DNA of 64,000 nucleotides from Piscinibacter sp047602365 (lineage in GTDB: Bacteria; Pseudomonadota; Gammaproteobacteria; Burkholderiales; Burkholderiaceae_C), in contig JASGHM010000001.1 of assembly GCA_047602365.1 (NCBI GenBank), positions 1,984,001-2,048,000 of the forward strand, in the 5' to 3' direction. The notes under the pieces were generated by a model that saw only the letters and a program-made list of their open reading frames with translations, did no database searches and was not told the DNA's origin. The position numbers and the translations under genes were made by a program. Numbering within the stretch: the stretch's first letter is position 1; the number at the start of each line of letters is the position of its first letter. This document shows, piece by piece, positions 54,865 through 63,550 of the stretch.

Positions 54865-57685
54865 CGACGACTCCTTCCGCGCGTTCGCTCTTGCCGTAGC
54901 GCACCGGGCGCAGCTTGGCCAGCGCGTTGAAGCTGTCCTTGACCCACTTGTCGTAGACGCCTTCGGACGCACGCTTCGCGTTGACCTCGTGCAGCTCGAT
55001 CGCCTTCTCCTCGAACGGGAAGGCCTGCTCCTCGAGCATCACGTCGTACTGCTCGCGCTCGGCCTTGGAGAGCTTCTTCGGACGTTCGGACTTGATCATC
55101 GCCTGGCCGAAGTCCTGGTACAGCGCGGCGGTGTGGAAGGTCGCCGCGGTGGTCACGTCGGCCACGCCGTAGTTGGCGGCCAGCGCGTAGCCCTTCAGCG
55201 CCTCTTCCATCTTCGCCTTCTTCAGCTTCAGGTTGCGCGCCAGCGGCTCGACCAGCGCGACCTTGCGGTACTCGGCGACGGCCGGCTCGGCCATCACCAG
55301 CGCGGCGCTGGCGCCGAGGTAGCGCGTGCGATCGGTGCGCGCGCTGCCGCCGGCCAGGTCGCCCTGGTAGATCTCCTTCATCAGCGCCGCTTCGCGCTTC
55401 GTGTCGCCGTCGGCCTTGGCGATGCGCGCCATGCGGTAGCGCGCCTCCAGGCCACGCTCCAGCGGCAACGGGTACTGCTTCAGGTAGCGCTCGTAAGTCT
55501 TGGCGGCGGTGGCGCGCGGTGCCGACTTCGCGTCGGCCGCCTTCTCGTGCAGCTCGGCGGCCTGCCACAGCGCCTCGCGGGCGACCTGCGGGTCTTTCGC
55601 GGTGCTGGCGACACGTTCGAACTCGCCGGCGGCCTGCGTCCACTGCTGGCGTTCCAGGTAGGCCAGCGCGAGCTTGGCACCGACATCCGCCTGCAGCGGG
55701 TGGTTCGGGTAGCGGCGGCGGAAGTCCTCCAGCGAGCGCGCCGCGCCGTCGTAGTCCTTCATCACGATCATCGAGGCCGCGGCGTCGTACTGCGCCGTGG
55801 CGCGGATGGTCGAGGTCGGCGCCACCGTCGCGACACGGTCGAAGTGGCCGACGGCCGCCTTCGCGTCGCCGGCCGCGCGGGCCTGCTCGCCCTGCTTGTA
55901 GACCGAGGCGGCCAGGCGTTCGGTCAGCTCGGTGCGTGCGGGGTCCTTCTCGGGCGTCAGTGCCAGCACCTCGGCGTAGGCCTTCTCCGACTGGTCGAAG
56001 CGGCCCTTGTCGAAGGCGCTGTGCGCCACCACCGTCCAGGCGACACGCCGTTGCGCCGCGGCGGCCGGCGGGTCGAGCTTGAGCACCTGCTGCGCCACGG
56101 CTTCGGCACGCTCCGGGTCGCGCAGCGCGAACAGCTTCTCCGACGCGTTGGTCAGCACGGTGCCGGTGCGGCTGTCCTTCGGGAAGGCCTGGGCGAAGCG
56201 CAATGCGCTGTCGACGCTGGTGCGTTGCAGCGCGGCCAGCGGCTCGCCCTGCGCGGCCTTCTCCTGGCCGGCGTAGCTGAGCAGCGCCGCATAACCGGCG
56301 TCGGCCGCCCTGGCGTGGTTCGGGTACTGGTAGGCGACCTTCTCGTACTCGACGGCGGCCTCGGCGAGGCGCTTGTCCTCGTAGAGCAGCTCGGCGAGCA
56401 GGAAGTTGTTCTGCGCCGTGGCGGGGTCGTCCGGGTAGGCGGCGATGTAGGCGCGGTACCACTTGACCGCTTCCTGGTAGTCGGCGCTCGCCTTGCTCTT
56501 CTGCGCGCTGGCGTGGTAGTGCTGCGCCAGCTCGGTCAGGTGCGTCTTGACCAGCGGCTGCGCCTTCTCCCAGCCGGCCGGGTTGGCGCGGCGGAACTCG
56601 CTGCCGACGCCGTAGCGCGACACGTAGTCCTTCTTCGCGTCCAGTGCCAGTGCCGGGAAGCCGTTGCCCTGGTAGATCTCGATCACGCGGGCCTGCAGCT
56701 GCGGCGCCCGCGCGTGCAGCGGCTGGCGGCGTGCGAAGGCACTGTAGGTGTCGGCGGCGTCCTTCACGCGCTCCTGCTTCAGGTACAGCTCGCCGAGCTG
56801 CTCGTAGACGCGGAACTCGTAGCTGCGGCGTGTGTCGGTGGTGATGTAGGCCGGGATGCTCTCCGCGCCCTGCAGGTTGACCAGGCTGATGCTGGCGACG
56901 CGGAAGGTGTCCTCGACCAGCTCGCGGTCGGCGCGCGACAGGCCGGGCAGGCTGTCGATCGGGCCGTCGCCGTCCATGCCGGCGGCCTTCAGGTCGAGCA
57001 CGCCGAAGAAGGATTGAAGCGCCTCCTCGAGCCGGCCCTGCTTGAAGCGCGACCAGCCCTGCATGTACAGCGCGCGGTCGTTGAACTGCGTCGAGGTGGT
57101 GCTGGCCAGCACGGTGCTGTAGGCCTTCTCGGCGCGGGCGTAATCGCGCAGCGAGAACAGCAGCTCGCCGCGGCGGAAGTTGGCCTCGTCGCGGTACAGC
57201 GTGTCGGGGTAGCGGGCGGCCAGGCGGTCCAGCGTCTTCAGCGAGGTCTCGAGGTCGCCGGCCTGCTCCTGCGCGCGGGCCAGCTGGTAGAGCACGCGGT
57301 CGTTGCCCTTGTCGTCGGGGTAGGCCTTGAGGAACTCCTCGTAGCGCTTCACCGCGGCGGCATAGTCGGGGCCGGTGGCCGGGCCCTGGCCGGCGGCGGC
57401 GCGCGAGTCGGCCAGGTCCATCTCCAGGTCGCCGAGGCGGCGCATCGCCTCGCCGCGCTGCGGGGCCTTCGGCGCCACCTCGAGGAACTTGCGGTAGGCG
57501 GCGATCGTCTGCTCTTCGTTCGAGACGATGCGCTTGCCCTGCGGCACCTCGACGGTGCGGCCGGCCAGGCTGGCCAGTGTCGGCTCGTCGTCGCCGGGCA
57601 GCGTCTTCTTCTGGCTGGCGCAGCCGGCCAGGCCGACCAGCATCAGCACCAGCAGCGGGCGCATGGCGAACTCACTTCGGCGCAT
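54851..57685 (-). CDS. Large TPR-repeat lipoprotein
   Basis: 944-residue outer-envelope protein. It begins with a lipobox (LVGLAGCAS) and then contains many TPR-like helical repeats throughout (YAAAVKRYEEFLKAYPDD; ARAEKAYSTVLAS; AAVEYEKVAYQYPNHARA; ADYQEAVKWYRAYIAAYPDD). ATG 57685 was chosen for its GGAAGGA ribosome site; ATG 57664 is possible. It should act as a scaffold for protein contacts in the periplasm or at the outer membrane. In gliding machines large TPR proteins such as GltD or GltG-like parts play that role; identity is not established. Confidence 0.85.
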   Translation of the reverse strand: MRRSEFAMRPLLVLMLVGLAGCASQKKTLPGDDEPTLASLAGRTVEVPQGKRIVSNEEQTIAAYRKFLEVAPKAPQRGEAMRRLGDLEMDLADSRAAAGQGPATGPDYAAAVKRYEEFLKAYPDDKGNDRVLYQLARAQEQAGDLETSLKTLDRLAARYPDTLYRDEANFRRGELLFSLRDYARAEKAYSTVLASTTSTQFNDRALYMQGWSRFKQGRLEEALQSFFGVLDLKAAGMDGDGPIDSLPGLSRADRELVEDTFRVASISLVNLQGAESIPAYITTDTRRSYEFRVYEQLGELYLKQERVKDAADTYSAFARRQPLHARAPQLQARVIEIYQGNGFPALALDAKKDYVSRYGVGSEFRRANPAGWEKAQPLVKTHLTELAQHYHASAQKSKASADYQEAVKWYRAYIAAYPDDPATAQNNFLLAELLYEDKRLAEAAVEYEKVAYQYPNHARAADAGYAALLSYAGQEKAAQGEPLAALQRTSVDSALRFAQAFPKDSRTGTVLTNASEKLFALRDPERAEAVAQQVLKLDPPAAAAQRRVAWTVVAHSAFDKGRFDQSEKAYAEVLALTPEKDPARTELTERLAASVYKQGEQARAAGDAKAAVGHFDRVATVAPTSTIRATAQYDAAASMIVMKDYDGAARSLEDFRRRYPNHPLQADVGAKLALAYLERQQWTQAAGEFERVASTAKDPQVAREALWQAAELHEKAADAKSAPRATAAKTYERYLKQYPLPLERGLEARYRMARIAKADGDTKREAALMKEIYQGDLAGGSARTDRTRYLGASAALVMAEPAVAEYRKVALVEPLARNLKLKKAKMEEALKGYALAANYGVADVTTAATFHTAALYQDFGQAMIKSERPKKLSKAEREQYDVMLEEQAFPFEEKAIELHEVNAKRASEGVYDKWVKDSFNALAKLRPVRYGKSERAEGVVDAIR

Positions 57686-59588
57686 CGCTGTCCTTCCGCG
57701 GCGACTCGGAGGCCGCACGGTCGTACATCTGCGCGACGGCGAAGCGCGCCTGCTGCGAATAGACCGCCAGGCGTTCCTTCTGCCGGCCGAGTTCGGCCAC
57801 GGCGAGCTCCTGCACTTCCTTCTGCTGGTCGCCCGACAGCGCCGCCACCTGTGGCGTCAGCGCCTTGATGCGCGCGGCCAGCTCGGCGATGCGCTTGGCG
57901 AACGCCTCGTGGCGCGCCGGCTCCTCGACCTGCGCCTTGGCCACCGCGGCCTCGCGCTCGCGCGCCTGGGCCAGCTCGGCGGCGATGGTCTTCAGGTCCT
58001 TCTGCGCTTCCCACGAACGTGCCGGGTACTCCTGCGCGAGGCGCCAGGTCATCGCGCCCGACACCAGCCGTGCACGCTGGCGCGCCCGCTCGGCGTCGGC
58101 ATCGCTGCCCAGCGTCTTCACGCCTTCCTGGACGACCTGGATGGTGTCCATCAGCTCGCGATCCTTCTCGTTGGCGAAGGCGGCGGCGTCCTGCTCGCGC
58201 ACGGCGCGCTCGACCTCGCCGGTCACCGCGTCGCCGCGCTGCTGCAGCGCGGCCAGGTTGACCTGGCGCGCCTGCGCCTGCACGGCCGGCAGCCGCTCGG
58301 CGTAGGCGCGGCGGCGGTTGTCGAGCATGTCGCCGAAGACGCCGAGCTTGTCTTCCCAGTCCTTCAGGTTGGACGACAGGAAGCGCAGGTCGCGCCAGTT
58401 CTTGAACGCCTCCTGGAACTCGTGGCCGGCCATCACCTGCGTCAGGTGGCTGGCGTAGGGCATCTCGGGCAGCTGGCCGATGTTCCAGAACCAGCCCATC
58501 TCCTCACCCGGGTTGCGCTCGATCAGGCCGTCGAGCAGCTTGCCGGAGCGGATGGCGCCGATCGACTCGTCGAGCCGGCCGCCTTCGCTGTCGTAGGAGG
58601 CGATCGCCGCGTTGTACTGCTCGGTCGCCTCGCCGTAGGCACCGAGCTCGGCGTAGGCGTAGGGGATCGCGATGCGCGCTTCCAGCACGGCCGCATCGCT
58701 GGCGTCGCGCCCGGCCAGCTCCAGCCAGGGCACCAGCGCCAGCTTGTAGTCCTTCAGCTCGGCAGCGGCCCAGCCGAAGCCGAGCAGCGCCTTGTTCGAC
58801 TGCATCGCGTTCAGGCGCACGCGCTCGAGCGAGCGCCGCGCACCCTCCGGCTTGCCCGACTGCAGCGCGGTGAAGCCCAGCGCCAGGTTGGCCTTGTCGC
58901 GCAGCGCGCGCATCTCTTCGTTGGCCGCCGGCGTCTGGCCCAGCGTGTCGAGCAGTGCGCTGCCGCGCTCCTCTTCGCCGCTCTTGACCAGCGCGACGCC
59001 GAGGTTGAAGCGCGCGAACTGGCCGATCGGGCTCTGCTTGTCGACGCCGTCGAGCAGTGCCGCTGCGCCGGCGTAGTCGCCGCGCGCCATCATCAGGTTG
59101 GACTGCAGCAGCAGCCGGTCTTCCTCCAGCGTGCCGGGCAGCTTGCCTTCGATGCGCGCCAGAGCCTCTTCGGCCGGCGCCAGGAAACCACGCTGGTAGC
59201 GGATCTTGGCCAGGTAGAACCAGGCGCGGTCGCGCACCGCCGGCGCGGCGCCCTGGTCGATCAGCTTCGTGAAGATCTCGCCGGCTTCCTGGTGCAGGCC
59301 GTAGGACAGCAGCATGCCGCCGCGCAGCACCTCGGCCTCGTCGCGGTGCGCGACGACGCGGTCGAAATGCTGCGAGGCCATCAACGTCGTGATCGACGTG
59401 AAGTAGCGGTTCTGGAAGAAGTGGAACAGCGCGTCGCCGTAGTAGGGCGCCTCGATGGCGCGTGCCGTCTCGTTCGGCGGCACCGGCCAGGGCGCGGGCG
59501 GCCGCGCGAGCGCGGCGGTGCAGGCGCACAGCGCCGCGGCGGCTGCAGCGAGCCGCCACGCCGGGCGCAGCGAGAGCTTCACGGACAT
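57672..59588 (-). CDS. Periplasmic TPR-containing protein
   Basis: 638-residue secreted protein with a signal peptide (cut after about residue 27, CTAALARP) and TPR-like helices in the N-terminal two thirds (EAGEIFTKLIDQG; SPIGQFARFNLGVALVKSGEEERGS). The C-terminal third (from about residue 430) is long, charged and coiled-coil-like (LAQAREREAAVAKAQVEEPARHEAF). ATG 59588 is preferred to a GTG at 59594. Overlaps the large TPR lipoprotein gene by 14 bp, so the two are translationally coupled and probably interact. Confidence 0.82.
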   Translation of the reverse strand: MSVKLSLRPAWRLAAAAAALCACTAALARPPAPWPVPPNETARAIEAPYYGDALFHFFQNRYFTSITTLMASQHFDRVVAHRDEAEVLRGGMLLSYGLHQEAGEIFTKLIDQGAAPAVRDRAWFYLAKIRYQRGFLAPAEEALARIEGKLPGTLEEDRLLLQSNLMMARGDYAGAAALLDGVDKQSPIGQFARFNLGVALVKSGEEERGSALLDTLGQTPAANEEMRALRDKANLALGFTALQSGKPEGARRSLERVRLNAMQSNKALLGFGWAAAELKDYKLALVPWLELAGRDASDAAVLEARIAIPYAYAELGAYGEATEQYNAAIASYDSEGGRLDESIGAIRSGKLLDGLIERNPGEEMGWFWNIGQLPEMPYASHLTQVMAGHEFQEAFKNWRDLRFLSSNLKDWEDKLGVFGDMLDNRRRAYAERLPAVQAQARQVNLAALQQRGDAVTGEVERAVREQDAAAFANEKDRELMDTIQVVQEGVKTLGSDADAERARQRARLVSGAMTWRLAQEYPARSWEAQKDLKTIAAELAQAREREAAVAKAQVEEPARHEAFAKRIAELAARIKALTPQVAALSGDQQKEVQELAVAELGRQKERLAVYSQQARFAVAQMYDRAASESPRKDSDAPK

Positions 59589-59596
59589 GGACACGC

Positions 59597-60208
59597 CTAC
59601 TGCCAGACCTTGACGTCGAACTCGGGCTGCAGCTTGCCGGCGGAGTCCTTGATCTGCAGCTCGATGTACTTCGGCTCGGTGCCCTTGTCGAACTTGATCG
59701 TCGCGCCGCGCTTGTAGTCGCGCTCGTGCGGGCCCTGGCCGGTGAAGAAGGCGACCAGCTCGTGCGTGCCGGCGCGCAGGTTGCCGAGGTAGACACGCTG
59801 CACGCCGCCACGGTGCAGCGCCTGCACTTCCAGCGGCGTGTAGAGGTAGTTGGTGACGATCTTGTCGTCGAGCTTGATCTGCACCGAGTCGAGCTGGAAC
59901 AGCTTGCCGACGTCCATCGAGACGAACAGCGCCACCTGCGTGTTGGCCGGGAACAGCAGTTCCTCCTCCAGCACGAGCAGGTCGCGGTTGAGGCGGATCA
60001 CGTCGCCCTTGACCGCCTGGATGCGCGCGTCCAGCGTGCTCGGCGCCGGCGCGCTGGCGGGTGCGGCCGCCGGGGCCGCGGCAGCCGCTGGCGGCGCCGA
60101 GGCGGCGGCGGCCGGCGCGGCGGCGGTCTGGGCGAAGGAGTGCAGGCCGGCCAGCGCGAGCGCCAGGCCTGCCGCGAACGGCCGGAGAGAGCGGAAGAGG
60201 AACGACAT
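59597..60208 (-). CDS. Hypothetical secreted protein with Ala/Pro linker
   Basis: 203-residue protein with a signal peptide (cut after HSFAQT, about residue 27), an Ala/Pro-rich stretch, then a folded domain from about residue 57: STLDARIQAVKGDVIRLNRDLLVLEEELLFP and LFVSMDVGKLFQLDSVQIKLDDK, ending in a beta-rich part that resembles a cell-envelope Fn3/Ig-like or carbohydrate-sensing fold. No family is recognised. It sits between the DUF3570 and TPR genes, all in one direction. Confidence 0.72.
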   Translation of the reverse strand: MSFLFRSLRPFAAGLALALAGLHSFAQTAAAPAAAASAPPAAAAAPAAAPASAPAPSTLDARIQAVKGDVIRLNRDLLVLEEELLFPANTQVALFVSMDVGKLFQLDSVQIKLDDKIVTNYLYTPLEVQALHRGGVQRVYLGNLRAGTHELVAFFTGQGPHERDYKRGATIKFDKGTEPKYIELQIKDSAGKLQPEFDVKVWQ

Positions 60209-60228
60209 GGCGCCGGTGCTTTCGGGAA

Positions 60229-61341
60229 TCAGAAGGTGGCGGTCGCGTACAGCTGCAGCAGGTTGGCGTTGAAGCGGTACGCCGAGCCGTTGCGGATGTC
60301 GGTGAAGTTCGAGTAGTTGAAGCGGATGCGCTCCAGCGATCCGACGATCTTCAGCTCGTACTGCCCGGGCACGCGGCGCGCCGTGTAGCTCAGCTTGCCG
60401 CCGATGCCGAAGCTGCGGAATGCGCCGAGCTGGCGGTTGCGCGTCAGGTAGGTGGTCTCGGTGGTCGCGTTGTCGGCGTAGAACAGCGCCTCGCTCTGCG
60501 AGTAGACACGCGCGAAGCCGTCGGCGAGCCAGTCGGTGCCGATGTAGCGGCTGTAGCCGCCTTCCAGCGTGTGCGCCTTGATGTCCCAGGTGTCCCAGAA
60601 GTAGCGGTACTCGGCACGTGCGGCGTTGCGGTCGCCGAGGTCGCCGATGACGCGGAACTTCATCGCGCGGCTGGTGCGCGTGCGCGGCATGCGCTCGGGC
60701 ACGCTGGCGCCGAACACGCGCGCGGCGCGGTAGGGGTTGCCGAGGTAACCGTCGTCCGACACCACCTCGAGGTTGGCACTGGCCAGCATGCGCGGCGTCA
60801 GCACCTGGGTCAGGCCGAGGCGGTACTGCCAGTGCTTGGCCTGATCGGTGAAGCTGGGCTCGCCCTTCTTGCCGACCTTGTCGATGCCGCGCGTGAAACC
60901 CAGCGCGACCGTGGTCATGTTGCCGTAGACCTCCTGGGCGACGTCGATGCTGAAACTGTCGGCCTGGTAGTCGGGTTCCTTGCTGCGGTACACGCCCATT
61001 GACATCAGCGAGTCGCGGTAGGCGTAGTCGACGCCGAAGTCGTAGGAGGTGCGCTTCTCCTTGAACGGGCTGGCGGTGGTGACGACGTCGATCGACGCGT
61101 TGCTGACCGAGTCGACGTAGTACGAGCCCGACAGCGACACCTTGTCGGCCAGGCTCTTGCGGACCAGCAGCGCCGGGCCGTCGGCGGTGACGCCGCCGCC
61201 CTTGAAGACGTGGTACAGCGCTTCGGCGCGGTTCTCCGGCAGCTCGATCGCCTTCGCACCGCCCATCGCCAGCAGGCTGCCGAACAGGCCGGCGATACGC
61301 TGCCACAGGCGCTGGAGCGCCAGCGCGTCAGTTGCAGCCAC
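60229..61341 (-). CDS. DUF3570 outer-membrane beta-barrel protein
   Basis: 370-residue protein with a signal-like hydrophobic stretch (LWQRIAGLFGSLLAMGGAKA) and beta-barrel pattern of alternating residues throughout, ending NANLLQLYATATF with the aromatic C-terminus of barrel proteins. The segment IELPENRAEALYHVFKGGGV and VSLSGSYYVDSVSNASIDV are typical of DUF3570. The start is a GTG at 61341 overlapping the DUF4266 gene by 14 bp; an ATG inside could be used. DUF3570, DUF4266 and a TlpA-like gene often occur together, as here. Confidence 0.85.
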   Translation of the reverse strand: MAATDALALQRLWQRIAGLFGSLLAMGGAKAIELPENRAEALYHVFKGGGVTADGPALLVRKSLADKVSLSGSYYVDSVSNASIDVVTTASPFKEKRTSYDFGVDYAYRDSLMSMGVYRSKEPDYQADSFSIDVAQEVYGNMTTVALGFTRGIDKVGKKGEPSFTDQAKHWQYRLGLTQVLTPRMLASANLEVVSDDGYLGNPYRAARVFGASVPERMPRTRTSRAMKFRVIGDLGDRNAARAEYRYFWDTWDIKAHTLEGGYSRYIGTDWLADGFARVYSQSEALFYADNATTETTYLTRNRQLGAFRSFGIGGKLSYTARRVPGQYELKIVGSLERIRFNYSNFTDIRNGSAYRFNANLLQLYATATF

Positions 61342-61579
61342 AGCCGCCTCCTTGTGCGCTGTTCGCGCCGCGTGAGGCCTCGCGCACCACCAGCACGTGC
61401 TCGCGGTGGCGTGCGGCCAGCGGGTCGCCGCCCATGCGCATGATCGGGTCGGCCAGGCGCTCGCGCTCGTACGGCTTCACCCAGGGCTCCGGGATCGTCG
61501 GCAGCGAGATCGACGAGCAGGCCGTCAGCGCAGCGCTGCCGGCCAGCAGGGCGAGGGTGGTGGTGCGTCGCATGCTCAT
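61328..61579 (-). CDS. DUF4266 lipoprotein with Gly-Cys tail
   Basis: 83-residue lipoprotein with a lipobox ending AALTACSS and a short conserved body (IPEPWVKPYERERLADPIMRMGGDPL). The C-terminus is NSAQGGGCGCN, a Gly-Cys tail seen in other members. ATG 61579 overlaps the TlpA stop (ATGA); a second ATG at 61573 is possible. The Cys pair could bind metal or be a redox target of the adjacent TlpA protein. Function unknown. Confidence 0.8.
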   Translation of the reverse strand: MSMRRTTTLALLAGSAALTACSSISLPTIPEPWVKPYERERLADPIMRMGGDPLAARHREHVLVVREASRGANSAQGGGCGCN

Positions 61580-62103
61580 GCCTTCAGCAGGTCGCGGACC
61601 TGCTGGTCGTACGTGAGCTCGTAGCCTTCGCGGTAGCCGCGGTGCAGGTGGCGCAGCTTGCCGTCGCGGTCGATGATCAGCGTGGTCGGCATCGTCGACA
61701 GGTCGTAGAGCTTGCTGACGCGCTTGTCGCCGTCGAGCAGCACCGGGAAGCTCACGCCCAGCTTGCTGGCGGTCGCCACCGCGTTGCGCGGGTCGTCGTC
61801 GATGTTGACGCCGAGCAGCTGGAAGCCCGAGGCACGGTACTTCTCGTAGATGCGGTTCAGGTGCGGCATCTCGATCTTGCAGGGGCCGCACCAGGTGGCC
61901 CAGAAGTTCACCATCACCACCTGGCCGCGCTGCTCCTGCAGGCGCAGGTTGCTGCCGGCGGTGGTGCGCAGCGTGAAGTCGGGGGCGCTGCCGGCGGGCA
62001 GCGCGGCGCGTGCGCTGCCCAGCAGGCAGGCGCTGCCGGCGGTCGTCAGCGCGGCGGCGATCAGGCGGCGGCGTTTCGGCGAGAAGTCGGAGGTCTGGCT
62101 CAT
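61576..62103 (-). CDS. TlpA-family thioredoxin-like protein
   Basis: 175-residue periplasmic thiol-disulfide protein. The Tat-like signal is SPKRRRLIAAALTTAG with cleavage near ARA. The thioredoxin fold carries the redox motif NFWATWCGPCK at about residues 68-78 and the cis-Pro in TMPTTLI. It would reduce or form disulfides in secreted partners; the neighbouring DUF4266 protein, with its Cys tail, is a natural candidate. ATG 62103 is 8 bp from the barrel gene's stop. Confidence 0.92.
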   Translation of the reverse strand: MSQTSDFSPKRRRLIAAALTTAGSACLLGSARAALPAGSAPDFTLRTTAGSNLRLQEQRGQVVMVNFWATWCGPCKIEMPHLNRIYEKYRASGFQLLGVNIDDDPRNAVATASKLGVSFPVLLDGDKRVSKLYDLSTMPTTLIIDRDGKLRHLHRGYREGYELTYDQQVRDLLKA

Positions 62104-62111
62104 CGAGGGGC

Positions 62112-62759
62112 TCAGAAGTAGTAGGCGAAGCCGGTGGTCAGCTCGAGGTTCTGCGTGTTCTGGCGCACGCCGAGCAGGTCGTAGCTGAAGATGTGGTCGC
62201 GCACGTCGACGCGCACCGCCCAGCGGTCGGTGAAGAGCACGCGGAAGCCGAAGCCGACGTTGAAGGTCTGCTTGCGCTGGTTGGCGAACTTGGTGCTGCC
62301 GACGCCGCCGATCACGTAGATCGACGAGGCCTTGGCGTACTTGCTGCCGAGGAAGATCTCGCCCGGGAAGACGTTGTAGCCGGCCGAGACGTTGTAGTAG
62401 CTGAGCTTCTTGTCGGTGTCGGCCAGCGGGCCGGCGCCGGGGAAGATCTCGGTGAAGGTCTTGTCGCTGACCTTGGTCAGCGCGTAGACACCTTCGACGA
62501 AGAAGTCTTCGCTGAGGTGGTAGCCCAGGCGCACGCCGCCGATGGCGCTGGCGCCGAAGCTCTGCGTCGCGTAGGTGCCCACCAGTGCGCCGACCTCGAA
62601 GTCCTTCGACGGGAAGCGCGGGATGCGTACGTCGCGGCGCTGCACCTCCGGCACGATGACCTGCTCGTTGGGCGCCTGCTGCGGCGCGGTGGTCTGGGCC
62701 AGCGCCGGCACGGCGGCGGGCAGGGCGAGCAGGGCGGAAAGGAGGGCGGGCAGTCGCAT
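62112..62759 (-). CDS. Outer-membrane beta-barrel protein 1
   Basis: 215-residue protein with a signal peptide (cut after VPALAQT). The mature part is a small barrel with repeated strand patterns (FEVGALVGTYATQSFGA, LGYHLSEDFFVEGVYAL, YNVSAGYNVF) and ends with TTGFAYYF, an aromatic C-terminal signature. It looks like the outer-membrane beta-barrel domain family noted in myxobacteria and others, as in GltA/GltB. It starts at ATG 62759. Confidence 0.8.
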   Translation of the reverse strand: MRLPALLSALLALPAAVPALAQTTAPQQAPNEQVIVPEVQRRDVRIPRFPSKDFEVGALVGTYATQSFGASAIGGVRLGYHLSEDFFVEGVYALTKVSDKTFTEIFPGAGPLADTDKKLSYYNVSAGYNVFPGEIFLGSKYAKASSIYVIGGVGSTKFANQRKQTFNVGFGFRVLFTDRWAVRVDVRDHIFSYDLLGVRQNTQNLELTTGFAYYF

Positions 62760-62782
62760 GGTGGTTGTTCTCGTTGCGAGGC

Positions 62783-63550
62783 TCAGAAGAAGAACGACAG
62801 GCCGCCGGTCAGGGCGCGGTACTCGCCGGAGCGGGTGTCGTTCAGGAACGCGGTGTAGATCGAATAGTCTGCGCGCAGCACGAAGCGTTCGGTAAGGTAA
62901 TAGCGCACACCGACCGACGCATTGGCGAGCTTCGCGTCGGCCGGCGTGGCCGCCACCAGGCTCTGGTTCGGGATGTTCTTGAAGTTGCCGACGCCGGCAG
63001 CGAAGAACGGCGAGATGCGCTGGTCGTTGAACGGCTCGAGCTGCAGGTTGACGTGCCAGAACGTGGTGCCCGAGAAGATGCCCTGCACCTGGCCCAGCGT
63101 GGCCTCGATGCCGATGGCCTCGGAGAGCTTGTAGCCGGCCCAGAACTTGAGCATCGGCTCCTGCTTGAAGTGGCCCCAGGCGGCGCCGAACTCGGCGCGG
63201 CGCTGCAGGTAGTCGTCGAAGGCGATGTCGCGGAACGACTTGGCGACGCCCGCCTCGGTCAGCGTGGTGACCAGCTGGCGCCGGTGCACCCAGCCTTCCT
63301 TGCCGTTCTCGGTGCGCACCTTGTACCAGTCGGTGTAGCGCAGCGACAGCTCGATCCACTCGGCGCGCGCGGCAACGTGATGGATCGGGTAGCCGCGGCC
63401 GGGCCCGGTGCGCATCTCGATGTACGGGTCGGTGATCTGCACCCGCTCGCTGCGTGGCGCGTCGTCGGCGGCACGGGCCGGCATGGCCGCCGCCGCGACC
63501 AGTGCCAGCATGCACAGGCTTCGAAGCGCTCCCTGCGTGGCCGGCCTCAT
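62783..63550 (-). CDS. Outer-membrane beta-barrel protein 2 with SH3-like N-terminus
   Basis: 255-residue protein with a signal (cut after PARAA). Residues about 32-90 are a bacterial SH3-like domain (VQITDPYIEMRTGPGRGYPI, WYKVRTENGKEGWVHRRQL), then an eight-strand-like barrel similar to the preceding paralogue, ending YRALTGGLSFFF. The SH3 part could bind peptidoglycan peptides or the TPR proteins, linking the barrel to the machine. Its start ATG 63550 overlaps the upstream gene's stop (ATGA). Confidence 0.82.
   Translation of the reverse strand: MRPATQGALRSLCMLALVAAAAMPARAADDAPRSERVQITDPYIEMRTGPGRGYPIHHVAARAEWIELSLRYTDWYKVRTENGKEGWVHRRQLVTTLTEAGVAKSFRDIAFDDYLQRRAEFGAAWGHFKQEPMLKFWAGYKLSEAIGIEATLGQVQGIFSGTTFWHVNLQLEPFNDQRISPFFAAGVGNFKNIPNQSLVAATPADAKLANASVGVRYYLTERFVLRADYSIYTAFLNDTRSGEYRALTGGLSFFF

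Noticed and set aside
54500..57868. Plus-strand open frame of over 1,100 codons opposite the large TPR gene
   Set aside because: The antisense minus-strand gene has a signal peptide, lipobox, a ribosome site and TPR repeats; the plus-strand frame has none and is a composition artefact.
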